Below, piece after piece: positions 44,376 to 54,343 of a stretch of 64,000 nt of DNA. How positions within the stretch are numbered: position 1 is the first letter of the stretch; each line of letters opens with the position of its first letter. Below the pieces are notes generated by a model. It did not search any database, had not been told where the DNA came from, and saw only the letters and a program-made list of their open reading frames with translations. This DNA comes from Mycolicibacter arupensis (GTDB lineage Bacteria > Actinomycetota > Actinomycetes > Mycobacteriales > Mycobacteriaceae), in the NCBI RefSeq assembly GCF_002086515.1, contig NZ_MVHH01000003.1, positions 117,497 to 181,496 of the forward strand. Direction: 5' to 3'. The translations under genes and the position numbers were made by a program.

Positions 44376-44880
44376 CGAGCGCGGTGAGCAGTCGGCGTGC
44401 GTCCGCCGCGGTCTCGGGGTGACGCAGCGCCTCGGCGATCGAGACACCGCCCAGCTCGTCATGGGTGAGCCGCATGATGCGGTCGGCGGCCAGCGGGTCG
44501 GTGGTGAAGCGGCCCAGCAGTTCCAGGATCGCCGGCAGGTCGGGGCGCAATTGCGCGCCGTCGAATTGCCAGGCCGGGAACCAGGTCTGGTTGCCCACTG
44601 CCGCGCCGATCAGCTTGCCGCGACTGCGCAGCCGGTGCACCGCCTGCGGAGTGCCGAGGCGTAGCAACTCCTGTGCTTGGGGGGTGGGCAATGCCCCGGC
44701 GACGAAGTCGTCGATCAGGGCGGCGCGACGCTGATCGTTCAGTGCGTGGGCGGCGATGCGCTCCAGGGTGCCCTGCGGCGCCGTGGGCGCGTCCAGCAGT
44801 GCATCCAGGACCTGGGCGAACCCAGCGTCGGTGCGGGCGCGCTCGGCGACCTGGCGGGCGATCGGTGCGACGATGGGCAT
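44368..44880 (-). CDS. Xre/MbcA/ParS-type antitoxin (DUF2384)
   Basis: 170 residues from ATG 44880. The middle LLRLGTPQAVHRLRSRGKLIGA with FPAWQFDG and ILELLGRFTTDPLAADRIM fits the Xre/MbcA/ParS toxin-binding domain. The N-terminal helical part is longer than in MbcA. Placed directly upstream of the RES toxin gene as expected for the antitoxin, which also represses the pair in the family. Confidence 0.8.
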   Translation of the reverse strand: MPIVAPIARQVAERARTDAGFAQVLDALLDAPTAPQGTLERIAAHALNDQRRAALIDDFVAGALPTPQAQELLRLGTPQAVHRLRSRGKLIGAAVGNQTWFPAWQFDGAQLRPDLPAILELLGRFTTDPLAADRIMRLTHDELGGVSIAEALRHPETAADARRLLTALGA

Positions 44881-44928
44881 GCGATCGATACTACTCGCCG
44901 ATGCCCGCTATTGAAACAATCGAAACAA

Positions 44929-45789
44929 TCAGTGGGGGCCGAGACCGCGCGGACGGGTGAGCGCGCGCCAGCCCAGCGCCACGGCCGCGAGGGCGATGAT
45001 GGTGCCCAGCAGCGGCCAGACGCCCAAGGCATCTACCCGGGCGGCCAGCCAGGACTGCACCGCGCCCGCCGCCCCGACCACCGGATCGTCGGGGTCGGCG
45101 TCGGCGAAGTACAGCCGGATCTCGTACAAGCCGTAATAGCTGACGTACAGCCCGGTGAGCAGCACGATCACCCCAGCGATCCGGCCCACATACGGCAGCA
45201 CCCGTCGCAGTGCCGAGCTTGCCGCCGAACCCATCAAGGCCACCGCGATGGCCGCCACGCCGACCGTGATGCTCATGCCTGCGGCGTAGGCGACGAACGC
45301 CAGGACCCCGGCCAGCGTCGACCCCTGCCGGAAGGTCGTGCTGATCACCGCCAGGAACGGTGCGATGGTGCACGACAACGACGCGACCGCATAGCCGACG
45401 CCGTAGCCGTACATCGACCCCAGGCGCGCCGTGGGAGTTCCCCCGGCCGCGGCGGGCAGCAGCACGGCCAGATCGCGGCCTGACACCAGCCACCCGCCGA
45501 TAGCCAGCAGCGCCACACCGATTACCACGGTGGCGAACGGCAGATACTTCTGCGCCGAGGCGATCAACGGTGAGACCACCAACCCGAATATCCCGAACAC
45601 GGTCAGGAATCCGGTCGCCATCGTGACGGTGGCCAAGGCCGCCCTGGCCAGCGCCGCCGGGCGCGATGTCTCGCCGCTGCCGGCGATCACCAGCCCCAGG
45701 TAGCCGGGCAGGAAGGCGAAGCCGCACGGGTTCAGTGCCGCCACCAGTCCGGCGCCCAGAGCGAAACTGAGTGTGGCGGGGTCGATCAC
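44929..45789 (-). CDS. CcdA/DsbD-like membrane thiol transporter
   Basis: 286 residues from GTG 45789, overlapping the thioredoxin-like gene (GTGA). Multiple membrane helices; NPCGFAFLPGYLGL (Cys-Pro) near residue 20 and ASLSCTIAPFLAV near ~150 are the paired redox cysteines of CcdA. It passes electrons from cytoplasmic thioredoxin to exported thiol proteins. Same order as Rv2878c-Rv2877c in M. tuberculosis (from memory). Confidence 0.88.
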   Translation of the reverse strand: MIDPATLSFALGAGLVAALNPCGFAFLPGYLGLVIAGSGETSRPAALARAALATVTMATGFLTVFGIFGLVVSPLIASAQKYLPFATVVIGVALLAIGGWLVSGRDLAVLLPAAAGGTPTARLGSMYGYGVGYAVASLSCTIAPFLAVISTTFRQGSTLAGVLAFVAYAAGMSITVGVAAIAVALMGSAASSALRRVLPYVGRIAGVIVLLTGLYVSYYGLYEIRLYFADADPDDPVVGAAGAVQSWLAARVDALGVWPLLGTIIALAAVALGWRALTRPRGLGPH

Positions 45790-46298
45790 GAACCGGTCAG
45801 AGCCTGCAGCCGCCGGCTGAGTTCGGATTCGGGCAGCGAGCCCGTCACGACCTCGACACGCCCGTCCGGGTGGATGAAGGCGTAGGCGGGCTGGCGAGTC
45901 ACCCCGAACCTGGCCCAGACCGCGGCGTCGGTGTCGGCCAGCTCGGTGAATTCGTCGACGCCGTAGCGGGTGGCGAACGCCCGCAAGGCGTCCAATCGGT
46001 CTTGCGCGCCGACGCCGACGAAGGTGACCTTGGTGTGTTCGGCCGCCATCCGAGCGACCATCGGCGCATCCCGCTGGCACAGCGGGCACCATGGCGCCCA
46101 GAACCACAGCACCGCCGGCCTGCCGCTCAGGCTGGCGCCGGAAAACGGTCGGCCGTCGAGGGTCTGGGCGGCAAAATCAAGTTGAGCGTTCTCGGCCCGG
46201 GTCTGTGAACCGCAACCGAAGATCAGGACGGCGATCGCTGCCACCGCCATGAACAGAACGGCCGATCGGCGACGCCCAGAAGCCGTGTCAGGGGGCAT
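45786..46298 (-). CDS. Exported thioredoxin-like (TlpA/DsbE, MPT53-like) protein
   Basis: 170 residues from ATG 46298. Signal helix AVLFMAVAAIAVLIFGC, with a cysteine that could be lipidated although the lipobox is imperfect. The active site WFWAPWCPLC (WCxxC) is typical of TlpA/DsbE. An oxidase/reductase of extracytoplasmic disulfides, recharged by the CcdA-like partner downstream. Similar to MPT53. Confidence 0.87.
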   Translation of the reverse strand: MPPDTASGRRRSAVLFMAVAAIAVLIFGCGSQTRAENAQLDFAAQTLDGRPFSGASLSGRPAVLWFWAPWCPLCQRDAPMVARMAAEHTKVTFVGVGAQDRLDALRAFATRYGVDEFTELADTDAAVWARFGVTRQPAYAFIHPDGRVEVVTGSLPESELSRRLQALTGS

Positions 46299-46390
46299 AC
46301 CGGCGAGTATGCCATCGCCTCCTGCGAATCTTGATGTTCTGCCATGGCGCACGGTTTCGAAGACCGAGCCGGACGGGCATGCTGGATGCC

Positions 46391-46840
46391 ATGAACCGAA
46401 GCCAGATCACCGAGCAGATCATCGCGGCCCGTATCGCCAAAGGCTTGACGTGGCAGGAGTTGGCCGACGCGATCGGCAAGCCGGTGGTGTGGACCACCTC
46501 GGCGCTGCTGGGCCAGCATCCGATTCCCGCCGAGCTGGGCACGGTCCTGGCGGGCCTGCTGGGGCTGGACTCGTCGGCGGTGCCGGTCCTGGCCGCGGTG
46601 CCGACACGCGGCGGGCTCACCGCCCCGCCCACCGACCCGACTATCTATCGGCTCTACGAGGCGGTGGGCGTCTACGGCCCGGCGATCAAGGAACTGATCC
46701 ACGAGCAGTTCGGTGACGGCATCATGAGCGCGATCAATTTCAGCCTGGACTTCGAGCGCAAGTCGCACCCGGGCGGTGATCGGGTGGTCATCACCTTCGA
46801 CGGTAAATTCCTTCCCTACGAATGGAATTCAGCGGACTGA
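46391..46840 (+). CDS. cynS: Cyanate hydratase (cyanase)
   Basis: 149 residues from ATG 46391. N-terminal helical ITEQIIAARIAKGLTWQELA, and the C-terminal catalytic stretch YRLYEAVGVYGPAIKELIHE with AINFSLDF carries Arg, Glu and Ser of cyanase. Converts cyanate and bicarbonate to ammonia and CO2. Full length. Confidence 0.95.
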   Translation: MNRSQITEQIIAARIAKGLTWQELADAIGKPVVWTTSALLGQHPIPAELGTVLAGLLGLDSSAVPVLAAVPTRGGLTAPPTDPTIYRLYEAVGVYGPAIKELIHEQFGDGIMSAINFSLDFERKSHPGGDRVVITFDGKFLPYEWNSAD

Positions 46841-46850
46841 TAGCGCGCTG

Positions 46851-47888
46851 ATGGCTGATCGACCGATGGGCGCCGCGCAGCCCCTGACCGCCGACCTGGT
46901 GCTGTCCGGCGGGGGAGTGCGCTTTGTGGGGCTGGTCGGTGCGGTGGTCGCGCTGATGGACGCCGGCTACTCGCTCCAGCGCATCTCCGGGGTGTCCGGC
47001 GGCTCGGTGGTGGGCACGATCTTGGCCGCCGCCGCCCAGGGTGACCAGCTGGCGCCCGCACAGATCAAGGAACTGGCGCTGTCGGTACCGCTGGGCAGCT
47101 GGCGTGACGCCGGACCGATCCCCGTGGTGGGACCGGTGTGGGGGTTCTTGCGTGACAGTGCCCTCTACCGCGGCGACGTCGCCCATGCGTGGATCCGCGG
47201 GGAGTTGGCGAATCTGGGCGTGCGCACCTGGGGTGATCTGGCCTACGAGGCCGACAATCTGGCGCCCGAGCGGCGCTACCGGGCGGTGGTCACGGTGACC
47301 GACGTGACCACCGGGCAGCTTGTCCGGCTGCCGTGGGACTACCGGCGGGTCTACGGCTTAGACCCCGACGAGCAATCGGTCGCCGATGCGGTGCGGGCCT
47401 CGATGGCGGTGCCGTTCTTCTACCGCCCGGTGACCCTGACCAGCGCCGACGGATTGCGATCCACCCTGGTCGACGGCGGGGTGCTGTCCAACTTCCCGAT
47501 CTACACCTTCGACCGGCTCGACGGCCGTCCTCCGCAGTGGCCGACATTCGGGGTCACGGTGGTCCCCGAGCTCTCCGACGGGCTGGGTGCCATGGTCCCG
47601 GTGCTGCGGCCGCTGCGGCTGTTCGGACAGTCGCTGCTGCTGGAGAACCTGATCAGCACCATGCTGGTCGGCCATGACCAGACCTATCTGAATCAGCCGT
47701 GGGTGAGCGTGCGGGCCATCAAGGTCAACTCCACCGATGTCAGCGTGCTGGATTTCGACATCTCTCGGGACCGACGGGAAAAGCTCTACGACAACGGGTA
47801 TGCCGCCGCCACCGAATTCCTGTCGACCTGGGATTGGCCCGCCTACCTGCGGCGTTTCCGCGCATCGCGCTACCCCGAGGCGGATTAG
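46851..47888 (+). CDS. Patatin-like phospholipase
   Basis: 345 residues from ATG 46851. SGGGVRFVGLVGA oxyanion loop, GVSGGSVVGT (GxSxG nucleophile Ser) and VDGGVLSNFPI (Asp of the dyad). A cytosolic serine lipase fold without a signal peptide. 10 bases after cynS on the same strand, so possibly cotranscribed. Substrate unknown. Confidence 0.9.
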   Translation: MADRPMGAAQPLTADLVLSGGGVRFVGLVGAVVALMDAGYSLQRISGVSGGSVVGTILAAAAQGDQLAPAQIKELALSVPLGSWRDAGPIPVVGPVWGFLRDSALYRGDVAHAWIRGELANLGVRTWGDLAYEADNLAPERRYRAVVTVTDVTTGQLVRLPWDYRRVYGLDPDEQSVADAVRASMAVPFFYRPVTLTSADGLRSTLVDGGVLSNFPIYTFDRLDGRPPQWPTFGVTVVPELSDGLGAMVPVLRPLRLFGQSLLLENLISTMLVGHDQTYLNQPWVSVRAIKVNSTDVSVLDFDISRDRREKLYDNGYAAATEFLSTWDWPAYLRRFRASRYPEAD

Positions 47889-47909
47889 CTCAGGCCCGAA
47901 ATGAGCGGC

Positions 47910-48743
47910 TCAGCTGCGGTGCTTACCCAGCTCCGCGCTGGCATCACCGAGCCGCACGGTGATGTCGGTGTTCCCGGCGGCCTCCAATTGCTCACGACCC
48001 CGCAGCCGGTCCTGGATCTCGCGGGCCGCCCCGTTGATCCGCTCGATCTCGCCGCGGAACACGTCCGGGCGGGTCTCCTTGCTCGCGTAGTGGAAGTAGC
48101 TGAGCAGGCTGCGCAGCAGCTCCAGCTTCTGCTTCTCCCGCTTGGCCAGGTCATGTGTGGTCATCAACTCGACTCGGCGCACCGGAGGCAGGTCGGCCCA
48201 GTCCAGAACCACCTTGTTCTCGTAGCGCGGCTGCTTGCCGCGCCGCCCGAACCAGCCCTTCGGCTCGCCGGGGCTGTCGGCGTAGCTGATGGTCCCGGTG
48301 AAGCGCGACTCGATGCCTTCGCCCAGCTCGGCCCGGTCGATCGCCGAGTCCCACACCGTTCGCCACTCCTGGTTGGGCGCCAGCACGGTCAGTTCCTCCG
48401 GCAGCTGCAGGGCTACCACGTCGGCGTAGCCGTCCGAGGCGGTCTCGTAGCGCGCCACGGTGGGGGGCTGGGTGAACGAGAACCGGATGTCGTAGGCGGC
48501 GGTCTTGCCGAAGTTGCGGACCACCAGCTCGATGACGTGCCAGTCGGCGGCGTGCGGCTCCATGAACATCGCCACGTGCGGGCGGCTCTGCTCGGCGGCC
48601 AGCCGGCGGTTGCGTTGCAGCTGACGGTTCAGATAGAGCAGCGCCAGCACGGTGATGACGATGGCCAACCATGCGGCCCACGCCAGCCAGGCATCCGCGC
48701 CCGCGTGGGCGACGTCATACAAGCGGTCCTCAACTGATCCCAT
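47910..48743 (-). CDS. Single-pass membrane hypothetical protein
   Basis: 277 residues. One N-terminal transmembrane segment (WLAWAAWLAIVITVLALLYL, 21-40), then a beta-rich domain ending in helical KLELLRSLLSYFHYASKE. No recognised family. 12 bases from the MBL hydrolase upstream on the same strand, so likely an operon. Confidence 0.75.
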   Translation of the reverse strand: MGSVEDRLYDVAHAGADAWLAWAAWLAIVITVLALLYLNRQLQRNRRLAAEQSRPHVAMFMEPHAADWHVIELVVRNFGKTAAYDIRFSFTQPPTVARYETASDGYADVVALQLPEELTVLAPNQEWRTVWDSAIDRAELGEGIESRFTGTISYADSPGEPKGWFGRRGKQPRYENKVVLDWADLPPVRRVELMTTHDLAKREKQKLELLRSLLSYFHYASKETRPDVFRGEIERINGAAREIQDRLRGREQLEAAGNTDITVRLGDASAELGKHRS

Positions 48744-48755
48744 CAGCCATTCCCC

Positions 48756-49472
48756 TCATCCGCCCATCAGCATGCGCCACCGGTCCAGGCTTCCGGCGCT
48801 GAATACGTAGTTGGATCGCTTCACTTCCGACAGCGCGGCGCTCGGGTCGGCCGAATACCAGTGCCCGGGGAACACGGTCGGGTCACCCGGCAACGCGGCC
48901 AGCTGCTGCAGGCTGCGGTACATCTCGTCGGAGTCGCCGCCCGGAAAGTCGGTGCGGCCGCAGCCCTCCAGGAAGAGAGTGTCGCCGGCCACCAGCCGGC
49001 CGTCGAGCAGGAAGCATTGGCTGCCCGGCGTGTGGCCGGGGGTGTGCAGCAGCTCGATGTCGATGGCGCCGACGCTGACCTTGTCGCCGTGGTCATGGGC
49101 GGTCAGGTCCGTCAGCGGGATCTCGGTGACTTGCGAAACCCACTGCGCTTCATGGCTGTTCACGTGTACCGGAACGCTGACGCGCTCCAGCAGCTCGGCC
49201 AGGCCCTTGAGTTCGAAGCCCATCATCTTGCCGCCCACGTGATCAGGGTGGTGATGGGTGACCAGCACGCCGGACAGGTGCATGCCGTCGCCCTCGAGGA
49301 TGTCGAGCAGATCGCCGGCGGCATAGGCCGGGTCGATCACCACGGCGTCGCCGGTCTGGCGGTCGCCGATCAGGTAGGCGAAGTTGCGCATCTGCGCAGC
49401 GATCGGGTCGCCGGCCGCGAAATCGCGTCCGGAGAGCAGCTGGCGGAAGTACAGCCGGTCGGAATCGGGCAC
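48756..49472 (-). CDS. MBL-fold hydrolase (glyoxalase II-like)
   Basis: 238 residues. The metal motif VTHHHPDHVGG (HxHxDH) and later HTPGHTPGSQ, GDTLFLEGCGRTD and FPGHW fit the glyoxalase II/MBL family. Position next to rpmG and the had genes matches Rv0634c. Hydrolyses thioesters in the family; mycothiol rather than glutathione would be the expected thiol (inference). Confidence 0.88.
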   Translation of the reverse strand: MPDSDRLYFRQLLSGRDFAAGDPIAAQMRNFAYLIGDRQTGDAVVIDPAYAAGDLLDILEGDGMHLSGVLVTHHHPDHVGGKMMGFELKGLAELLERVSVPVHVNSHEAQWVSQVTEIPLTDLTAHDHGDKVSVGAIDIELLHTPGHTPGSQCFLLDGRLVAGDTLFLEGCGRTDFPGGDSDEMYRSLQQLAALPGDPTVFPGHWYSADPSAALSEVKRSNYVFSAGSLDRWRMLMGG

Positions 49473-49659
49473 GCCCTTCAGCCTAAAGCAGCGGGGGCCG
49501 GTCGATTGCGAGCGCGGCGAAGCCGGGCGATGCAGGTCGCCGCCAAGCGGGCCGGGCCTGCCCTGACGCAGGTTCTGTCGTCGCGGTTTGGTGACCTCGT
49601 GGCCGAGGTTGTAACCTTCTACAGGCTTGCAGCGCCCGAAAGGGTTGCTGTGGGTGACC

Positions 49660-49732
49660 GCCCCCTTAGCTCAGTCGGCAGAGCGTTTCCATGGTAAGGA
49701 AAAGGTCAACGGTTCGATTCCGTTAGGGGGCT
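49660..49732 (+). tRNA. tRNA-Thr (GGT)
   Basis: Acceptor arm GCCCCCT pairs with AGGGGGC. Anticodon stem TTTCC/GGAAA with loop ATGGTAA, anticodon GGT. T-arm GGTTCGATTCC. 73 nt, CCA not encoded. Confidence 0.93.
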
Positions 49733-49771
49733 CGGTGGACGCCAGTCGGTGCGCCGACTAGCGCCGATCGG

Positions 49772-49845
49772 GGCGGTGTAGCTCAGCTGGTTAGAGCGCA
49801 CGACTCATAATCGTGAGGTCGGGAGATCGAGCCTCCCCACCGCTA
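49772..49845 (+). tRNA. tRNA-Met (CAT)
   Basis: Acceptor GGCGGTG with CACCGCT (one G-U pair). Anticodon loop ACTCATAAT, anticodon CAT. D-arm AGCTCAGCTGGTTAGAGC is the elongator form. 74 nt, 39 bases after tRNA-Thr. Confidence 0.92.
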
Positions 49846-49882
49846 CTGCACGCAATACGACATGTGAAGAAGGACAACAGAC

Positions 49883-50050
49883 GTGGCCTCCAGTACTGAT
49901 GTGCGGCCGAAGATCACCTTGGCCTGCGAGGTGTGCAAGCACCGCAACTACATCACCAAGAAGAATCGCCGCAACGACCCCGACCGCCTGGAGCTGAAGA
50001 AATTCTGCCCCAACTGCGGCAAGCACGAGTCGCACCGCGAATCTCGCTAA
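49883..50050 (+). CDS. rpmG: 50S ribosomal protein L33
   Basis: 55 residues from GTG 49883. Two CxxC pairs (CEVC and CPNC) mark the zinc-binding form. [20 protein letters not shown] is L33. Upstream of hadA by 12 bases, as in mycobacteria. Confidence 0.96.
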   Translation: MASSTDVRPKITLACEVCKHRNYITKKNRRNDPDRLELKKFCPNCGKHESHRESR

Positions 50051-50062
50051 GTAGCGCGCACC

Positions 50063-50539
50063 GTGTCGTTGGCTGATCGCCTCGCCGGGAAGCACTACCG
50101 CTATCCCGACCACTACGAGGTGGAGCGGGAAAAGATCCGCGAATATGCGAACGCGGTCAAGGCCGTCGACCCGGCCAGTCATGACCTGCGGGCGGCCGCA
50201 GGGCTTGGCTACGACGGCTTGGTCGCCCCGCTCACCTCTATCTCGGTCTTCGGTCACATGGCCATTTCCGGGTTCTTCGAGTACTGCGGCGTCGAGGTCT
50301 CCGACGCGCAGATCGTCCAGGTCGACCAGAAGCTGGAGTTTCTCCAGCCGATCAAAGAAGGCGACCGGCTGTACTGCGACGTATCGGTCGAGTCGATCCG
50401 TCGTGCGCACGGTACGGACATCATCATGACCAAGCAGGTGGTCACCAACCACGCCGGTGACATCGTGCAGAAGACGTATACGACGCTGGCGGGTCGCGCC
50501 GGCGATGGAGATAAGGGTTTCACCGATGGCGTTGCGTGA
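50063..50539 (+). CDS. hadA: (3R)-hydroxyacyl-ACP dehydratase subunit HadA
   Basis: 158 residues from GTG 50063. A MaoC-like hotdog fold without the catalytic His/Asp, as known for HadA, which binds the acyl chain in the HadAB dimer. FAS-II mycolic acid elongation; target of thiacetazone/isoxyl in the literature. The start of hadB lies 14 bases inside its 3' end. Confidence 0.95.
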   Translation: MSLADRLAGKHYRYPDHYEVEREKIREYANAVKAVDPASHDLRAAAGLGYDGLVAPLTSISVFGHMAISGFFEYCGVEVSDAQIVQVDQKLEFLQPIKEGDRLYCDVSVESIRRAHGTDIIMTKQVVTNHAGDIVQKTYTTLAGRAGDGDKGFTDGVA

Positions 50540-50954
50540 GTTCAGTTCGGTCAAGGTAGGCGATCAGCTGCCCGAGCGGGTCATCCCGCTGTCGCGCCAG
50601 GACCTGGTCAACTACGCCGGTGTTTCCGGTGATCTCAACCCGATTCACTGGGACGACGAGATCGCCCAGCAGGTGGGGCTGGACACGGCCATCGCCCACG
50701 GCATGCTGACCATGGGGCTCGGTGGCGGCTACGTCACGGCCTGGGTGGGTGACCCGGGTGCGGTGACCGAATACAACGTCCGCTTCACCTCGGTGGTGCC
50801 GGTGCCCAACGACGGCAAGGGTGCCGAGATCACCTTCAGTGGCCGGGTGAAGTCGGTAGACGCCGAATCGAAGACGGTGAGCATCGCGCTCACCGCCACC
50901 ACGGGTGGCAAGAAGATCTTCGGGCGGGCGGTCGCGTCCGCGAAGCTGGCTTAG
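50526..50954 (+). CDS. hadB: (3R)-hydroxyacyl-ACP dehydratase subunit HadB
   Basis: 142 residues from ATG 50526. Hotdog hydratase motif GDLNPIHWDDEIA with catalytic Asp and His, followed by AHGMLTMGL. Catalytic partner of HadA and HadC. Overlaps the hadA end by 14 bases; ends 14 before hadC. Confidence 0.96.
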   Translation: MALREFSSVKVGDQLPERVIPLSRQDLVNYAGVSGDLNPIHWDDEIAQQVGLDTAIAHGMLTMGLGGGYVTAWVGDPGAVTEYNVRFTSVVPVPNDGKGAEITFSGRVKSVDAESKTVSIALTATTGGKKIFGRAVASAKLA

Positions 50955-50968
50955 GGGAAAGCGCAGCT

Positions 50969-51469
50969 ATGGCGATCAAGACTGATATCAGGGGGATGAT
51001 CTGGCGTTACCCCGAGTCGTTCGTGGTGGGCCGCGAGAAGATCCGCGAGTTCGCCCGCTCCATCAAGGCTGAGGACCCCGCCTACTACGACGAGGCCGAG
51101 GCGGCCAAGCTGGGCTACGACTCGCTCCTTGCGCCGCCGACGTTTGTGGCGATTCTGGCGAAGTTGGTGCAGTCCGACTTCTTCCGGCACGTCGACACCG
51201 GCTACACCACCATGCAGATGGTCCAGGTGGACCAGGGCTTCAAATACCTCAAGCCGATCAAGGCCGGTGACACGCTGTACGCCCGGATGGAGATCGCCTC
51301 GGTCAACGAGCGTTTCGGTGCTGACATCGTCACCACGCGCAACATCTTGACCAATCAGGACGGCGAGGTGGTGCTCGAGGCGTTCACCACGATGATGGGT
51401 CACGACGGCGACGATTCGGTCAACCTCCGGTGGGACGCCGAATCCGGTCAGGTCGTCCGAACAGCCTGA
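50969..51469 (+). CDS. hadC: (3R)-hydroxyacyl-ACP dehydratase subunit HadC
   Basis: 166 residues from ATG. A hotdog fold similar to HadA (ESFVVGREKIREFARSIK, MVQVDQGFKYL), without the hydratase dyad. Pairs with HadB for longer, later FAS-II substrates. Last gene of rpmG-hadABC. Confidence 0.95.
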   Translation: MAIKTDIRGMIWRYPESFVVGREKIREFARSIKAEDPAYYDEAEAAKLGYDSLLAPPTFVAILAKLVQSDFFRHVDTGYTTMQMVQVDQGFKYLKPIKAGDTLYARMEIASVNERFGADIVTTRNILTNQDGEVVLEAFTTMMGHDGDDSVNLRWDAESGQVVRTA

Positions 51470-51628
51470 TTAGTAACTGGCCCACGCGGCGAGGTACACT
51501 CGGACCTCGGGGTTTTCCCAGCATTAGCGCGCTTTCCGTGATGCGAACGGGGGGCGCGCGAATTGTGTGAGCCGGAGACGGCGCACAGGTGAAGCACCCG
51601 AACCCGTAGGTTGGTGCGCCAACCGCGA

Positions 51629-51701
<73 letters not shown>

Positions 51702-51779
51702 CTGAACGTGCCATGGTGGACACTGGACATCATGCGCGGAACGGCAACGAGGTAAGCGCGAACAACGAAGGAGCATGCG

Positions 51780-52229
51780 GTGACCGACGAGCTCGACCGT
51801 CCCGACGCCGCAGCCGACGGCGACAGCGATGCCGAATCCGGTAGCAGCAGTCGCACGGCCGTGGTGAGCAGGCAGGTCGGCGACCCGCTGCGGCCCACGG
51901 GCAAGCGTTCCCGGCGCCGGGTCGGCGGCGACGCCGACGTGGACTCGACTGCCATCGAACTGGACGCCGAAGACGCCGCGGATGCCGAGAAGGCCAAGAA
52001 GAAGAAGGCCAAGAAGAAGGCCGAAGGGCCCTCGCGCAACCCGTTCGTCTACGTCTTCAACTTTCTCAAGCAGGTCGTCGGCGAACTTCGCAAGGTGATC
52101 TGGCCGAACCGCAAGCAGATGGTCACCTACACCGCGGTGGTGCTGGCTTTCCTGGTCTTCATGGTGGCCTTGGTCGCCGGGGCGGACTACGGATGGGCCC
52201 GCCTGGTGCTGCTGGTGTTCGGCGAGTGA
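51780..52229 (+). CDS. secE: Preprotein translocase subunit SecE
   Basis: 149 residues from GTG 51780. A long acidic and then Lys-rich N-terminal extension (~80 residues, typical of actinobacteria), then NPFVYVFNFLKQVVGELRKV and one transmembrane helix TAVVLAFLVFMVALVAG. Sec channel component. Operon with nusG, 23 bases apart. Confidence 0.95.
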   Translation: MTDELDRPDAAADGDSDAESGSSSRTAVVSRQVGDPLRPTGKRSRRRVGGDADVDSTAIELDAEDAADAEKAKKKKAKKKAEGPSRNPFVYVFNFLKQVVGELRKVIWPNRKQMVTYTAVVLAFLVFMVALVAGADYGWARLVLLVFGE

Positions 52230-52237
52230 AGTTATAG

Positions 52238-53047
<810 letters not shown>

Positions 53048-53071
53048 TCAGTACGAAAGGAACATCCCCTC

Positions 53072-53500
53072 ATGGCCCCGAAGAAGAAGGTCACCGGGCT
53101 GATCAAGCTCCAGATCAAAGCCGGCGAGGCTAACCCCGCGCCGCCGGTCGGACCCGCGCTTGGTCAGCACGGCGTGAACATCATGGAATTCTGCAAGGCG
53201 TACAACGCCGCGACGGAAGGCCAGCGCGGCAACGTCATCCCCGTGGAGATCACCGTCTACGAGGACCGCAGCTTCACCTTTGCGCTCAAGACCCCGCCCG
53301 CGGCCCGGATGCTGCTCAAGGCAGCCGGAATCGCCAAGGGCTCGGCCGAGCCGCACAAGACCAAGGTCGCCAAGGTGACCTGGGACCAGGTGCGCGAGAT
53401 CGCCGAGACCAAGAAGGCCGACCTCAACGCCAACGACATCGAGGCCGGCGCCAAGATCATCGCCGGTACCGCCCGCTCCATGGGCATCACCGTCGAGTAG
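53072..53500 (+). CDS. rplK: 50S ribosomal protein L11
   Basis: 142 residues; GAAAGGA ribosome binding site. [20 protein letters not shown] and [11 protein letters not shown] are L11 termini. Thiopeptide target and stringent-response sensor in the family. Confidence 0.97.
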   Translation: MAPKKKVTGLIKLQIKAGEANPAPPVGPALGQHGVNIMEFCKAYNAATEGQRGNVIPVEITVYEDRSFTFALKTPPAARMLLKAAGIAKGSAEPHKTKVAKVTWDQVREIAETKKADLNANDIEAGAKIIAGTARSMGITVE

Positions 53501-53569
53501 TAGAAGCACGTACGTGGGAGGGCCAGCTTCGGCCCGTTAACCACAACCAACCACGAGATTGGATATCCG

Positions 53570-54277
53570 ATGAGCAAGACCAGTAAGGCCTACCGCGCCG
53601 CCGCCGAGAAGGTGGACCGCGACAACCTCTACACCCCGCTGCAGGCGGCCAAACTCGCCAAGGAGACGTCCTCGACCAAGCAGGACGCCACCGTCGAGGT
53701 CGCCATCCGCCTCGGTGTGGACCCCCGTAAGGCCGACCAGATGGTCCGCGGCACCGTCAACCTGCCGCACGGCACCGGTAAGACCGCCCGCGTGGCGGTG
53801 TTCGCGGTCGGTGAGAAGGCCGAGCAGGCCATCGCCGCCGGCGCCGACGTGGTGGGCAGCGACGACCTGATCGAGAAGATTCAGGGCGGGTTCCTGGACT
53901 TCGACGCCGCGATCGCCACCCCGGATCAGATGGCCAAGGTGGGCCGTATCGCCCGCGTGCTGGGCCCGCGTGGTCTGATGCCCAACCCCAAGACCGGCAC
54001 CGTCACCCCCGACGTCGCCAAGGCCGTCTCGGACATCAAGGGCGGCAAGATCAACTTCCGGGTGGACAAGCAGGCCAACCTGCACTTCGTCATCGGCAAG
54101 GCGTCGTTCGACGAGAAGAACCTGGTGGAGAACTACGGCGCCGCGCTCGACGAGGTGCTGCGGCTCAAGCCGTCGTCCTCCAAGGGCCGCTACCTCAAGA
54201 AGGTCACCATCTCGACGACCACTGGCCCCGGCATTCCGGTGGACCCGGCCGTCACCCGCAACTTCGCGGCGGAATAA
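53570..54277 (+). CDS. rplA: 50S ribosomal protein L1
   Basis: 235 residues. [20 protein letters not shown] is the L1 signature. Follows rplK by 69 bases, the usual place for autoregulatory RNA, but no clear mimic of the 23S site is claimed. Ends just before a strong terminator. Confidence 0.97.
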   Translation: MSKTSKAYRAAAEKVDRDNLYTPLQAAKLAKETSSTKQDATVEVAIRLGVDPRKADQMVRGTVNLPHGTGKTARVAVFAVGEKAEQAIAAGADVVGSDDLIEKIQGGFLDFDAAIATPDQMAKVGRIARVLGPRGLMPNPKTGTVTPDVAKAVSDIKGGKINFRVDKQANLHFVIGKASFDEKNLVENYGAALDEVLRLKPSSSKGRYLKKVTISTTTGPGIPVDPAVTRNFAAE

Positions 54278-54280
54278 GAC

Positions 54281-54329
54281 CCACCAAAAAGCCCCCGCAC
54301 GCTTGCGCGTGACGGGGGCTTTTTGGTGG
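54281..54329. terminator. Bidirectional rho-independent terminator
   Basis: Stem CCACCAAAAAGCCCCCG pairs exactly with CGGGGGCTTTTTGGTGG around CACGCTTGCGCGTGA. The A and T runs give terminators for rplA and the convergent mmaA4-like gene. Confidence 0.93.
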
Positions 54330-54343
54330 GCTGTGGCCGTGGG

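Noticed and set aside
51495..51500. TACACT as a -10 box for tRNA-Trp
   Set aside because: Plausible TANNNT hexamer but no acceptable -35 at the right distance.
53501..53569. L1 autoregulatory RNA between rplK and rplA
   Set aside because: Expected from other bacteria, but I could not identify a convincing structure by eye.
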